Shown: piece after piece, positions 5,739-6,094 of the stretch
How positions within the stretch are numbered: position 1 is the first letter of the stretch
Layout: each line of letters starts with the position of its first letter
Origin: CAVCAD01 sp036653735
GTDB taxonomy: Bacteria > Bacillota_I > Bacilli_A > RF39 > UBA660
Direction: 5' to 3'
Length of the DNA: 6,094 bases
NCBI GenBank assembly: GCA_036653735.1
Contig: JAVVTI010000046.1
Span: forward strand, 1 to 6,094
Program-made: the position numbers and the translations under genes
Notes under the pieces: model-generated
Databases searched by the model: none
The model's input: the letters and a program-made list of their open reading frames with translations, nothing else
What the model was told of the DNA's origin: nothing

Positions 5739-6094
5739 ATGAAAGTAAAAGAAAGAATTATATATTTAAGTATTACTGTTTGTTTACTTGTTATATCTAT
5801 AACAAGTATTAGTTATGGTTTAATTAAGAAAGATAAACCTAAAGAAGATATTTTAGATAAAAAAAGTTTTATTACTAATGGATATATACCAGCTAACTTA
5901 GCTATGCTTTCTAAACCTTTAGGTACTACTACTTTTACAGAGATAACATCTACCCCTACTACAGGATCTTGGACTATAGAAAGTGATTGTAGAGGTATGA
6001 GTGTTATATGGGATGATACAGCTCATAAACTTAAAGTATCTGTTACACAAGCACCAGCATCTTGTAAACTTAAGTTTATAGAAAAAGAAGTGCC
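5739..6094 (+). CDS. Hypothetical membrane-anchored exported protein, 3' end off window
   Basis: I do not recognise this protein. The visible 118 residues start with KVKER, then a hydrophobic segment at about 7-29 (IIYLSITVCLLVISITSISY and following), then the lysine-rich IKKDKPKED. This suits an uncleaved N-terminal anchor or signal sequence with the rest outside the cell. No lipobox is seen; Cys15 lies within the hydrophobic core. The outer part from about 44 is rich in Thr and Ser (TTTFTEITSTPTTGSWT, 63-79) and short strand-like segments (SVIWDD, KLKVSVTQ, CKLKFIEKE). It has two cysteines, C84 and C109, which could form a disulfide. The pattern suggests a beta-sandwich or Ig-like domain. 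The start is secure: AGGAG lies seven bases upstream and a strong promoter precedes it. It could be a pilin-like or adhesin-type surface protein; neither is shown by the sequence. Confidence 0.8.
   Translation, partial: MKVKERIIYLSITVCLLVISITSISYGLIKKDKPKEDILDKKSFITNGYIPANLAMLSKPLGTTTFTEITSTPTTGSWTIESDCRGMSVIWDDTAHKLKVSVTQAPASCKLKFIEKEV

Noticed and set aside
1..6094. CRISPR arrays, tRNA or rRNA genes, insertion sequences
   Set aside because: No regularly spaced direct repeats, no cloverleaf-like GC-rich segment, and no transposase or terminal inverted repeats were seen.

Overview
The window is AT-rich DNA from a low-GC Bacillota-type bacterium, plausibly an uncultured gut member of the Bacilli or a relative of the Mollicutes. 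The evidence is strong A/T-ending codon bias with AGA/AGG arginine, Shine-Dalgarno sequences such as AGGAG, near-consensus sigma-A promoters (several with extended -10 TGn), and TypA and PcrA proteins that read as firmicute-like. The taxonomic placement is an inference from style, not a database match. Every tryptophan codon in the intact genes is TGG and none has an in-frame TGA, so the standard bacterial code is the simplest reading.

Layout. Positions 1-545 (minus strand) hold the first 181 codons of a type II restriction endonuclease of the NgoBV kind. It has a visible PD-(D/E)XK active site but an in-frame TGA at codon 32, so it is probably a recently broken gene; its 3' end lies off the left edge. 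A 145-bp divergent spacer with a clear promoter (633-661) leads to typA/bipA (691-2493, plus), a translational GTPase. typA converges on a metallophosphoesterase gene (2495-3400, minus). Their stop codons are one base apart and both lie inside one bidirectional terminator hairpin. The phosphoesterase carries an N-terminal winged-helix-like region and has its own promoter about 100 nt upstream of the coding region, with a terminator-like hairpin in the leader. A 205-bp divergent spacer then gives pcrA (3606-5675, plus), a UvrD-family DNA helicase with all SF1A motifs and a C-terminal Tudor-like domain. After a 63-bp gap with another near-perfect promoter (5684-5712), the start of a membrane-anchored exported protein (5739 to the right edge) is seen.

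How the genes relate. typA and pcrA are housekeeping genes for ribosome function under stress and for DNA repair or replication-transcription conflicts. Each gene has its own plausible promoter, so this is a string of single-gene units rather than an operon. The restriction gene looks like an accessory insertion beside core genes, with more C-ending codons than its neighbours. No new multi-gene system is evident. The points most worth a second look are the interrupted restriction enzyme, the possible attenuator before the phosphoesterase, and the unassigned phosphoesterase and exported protein.
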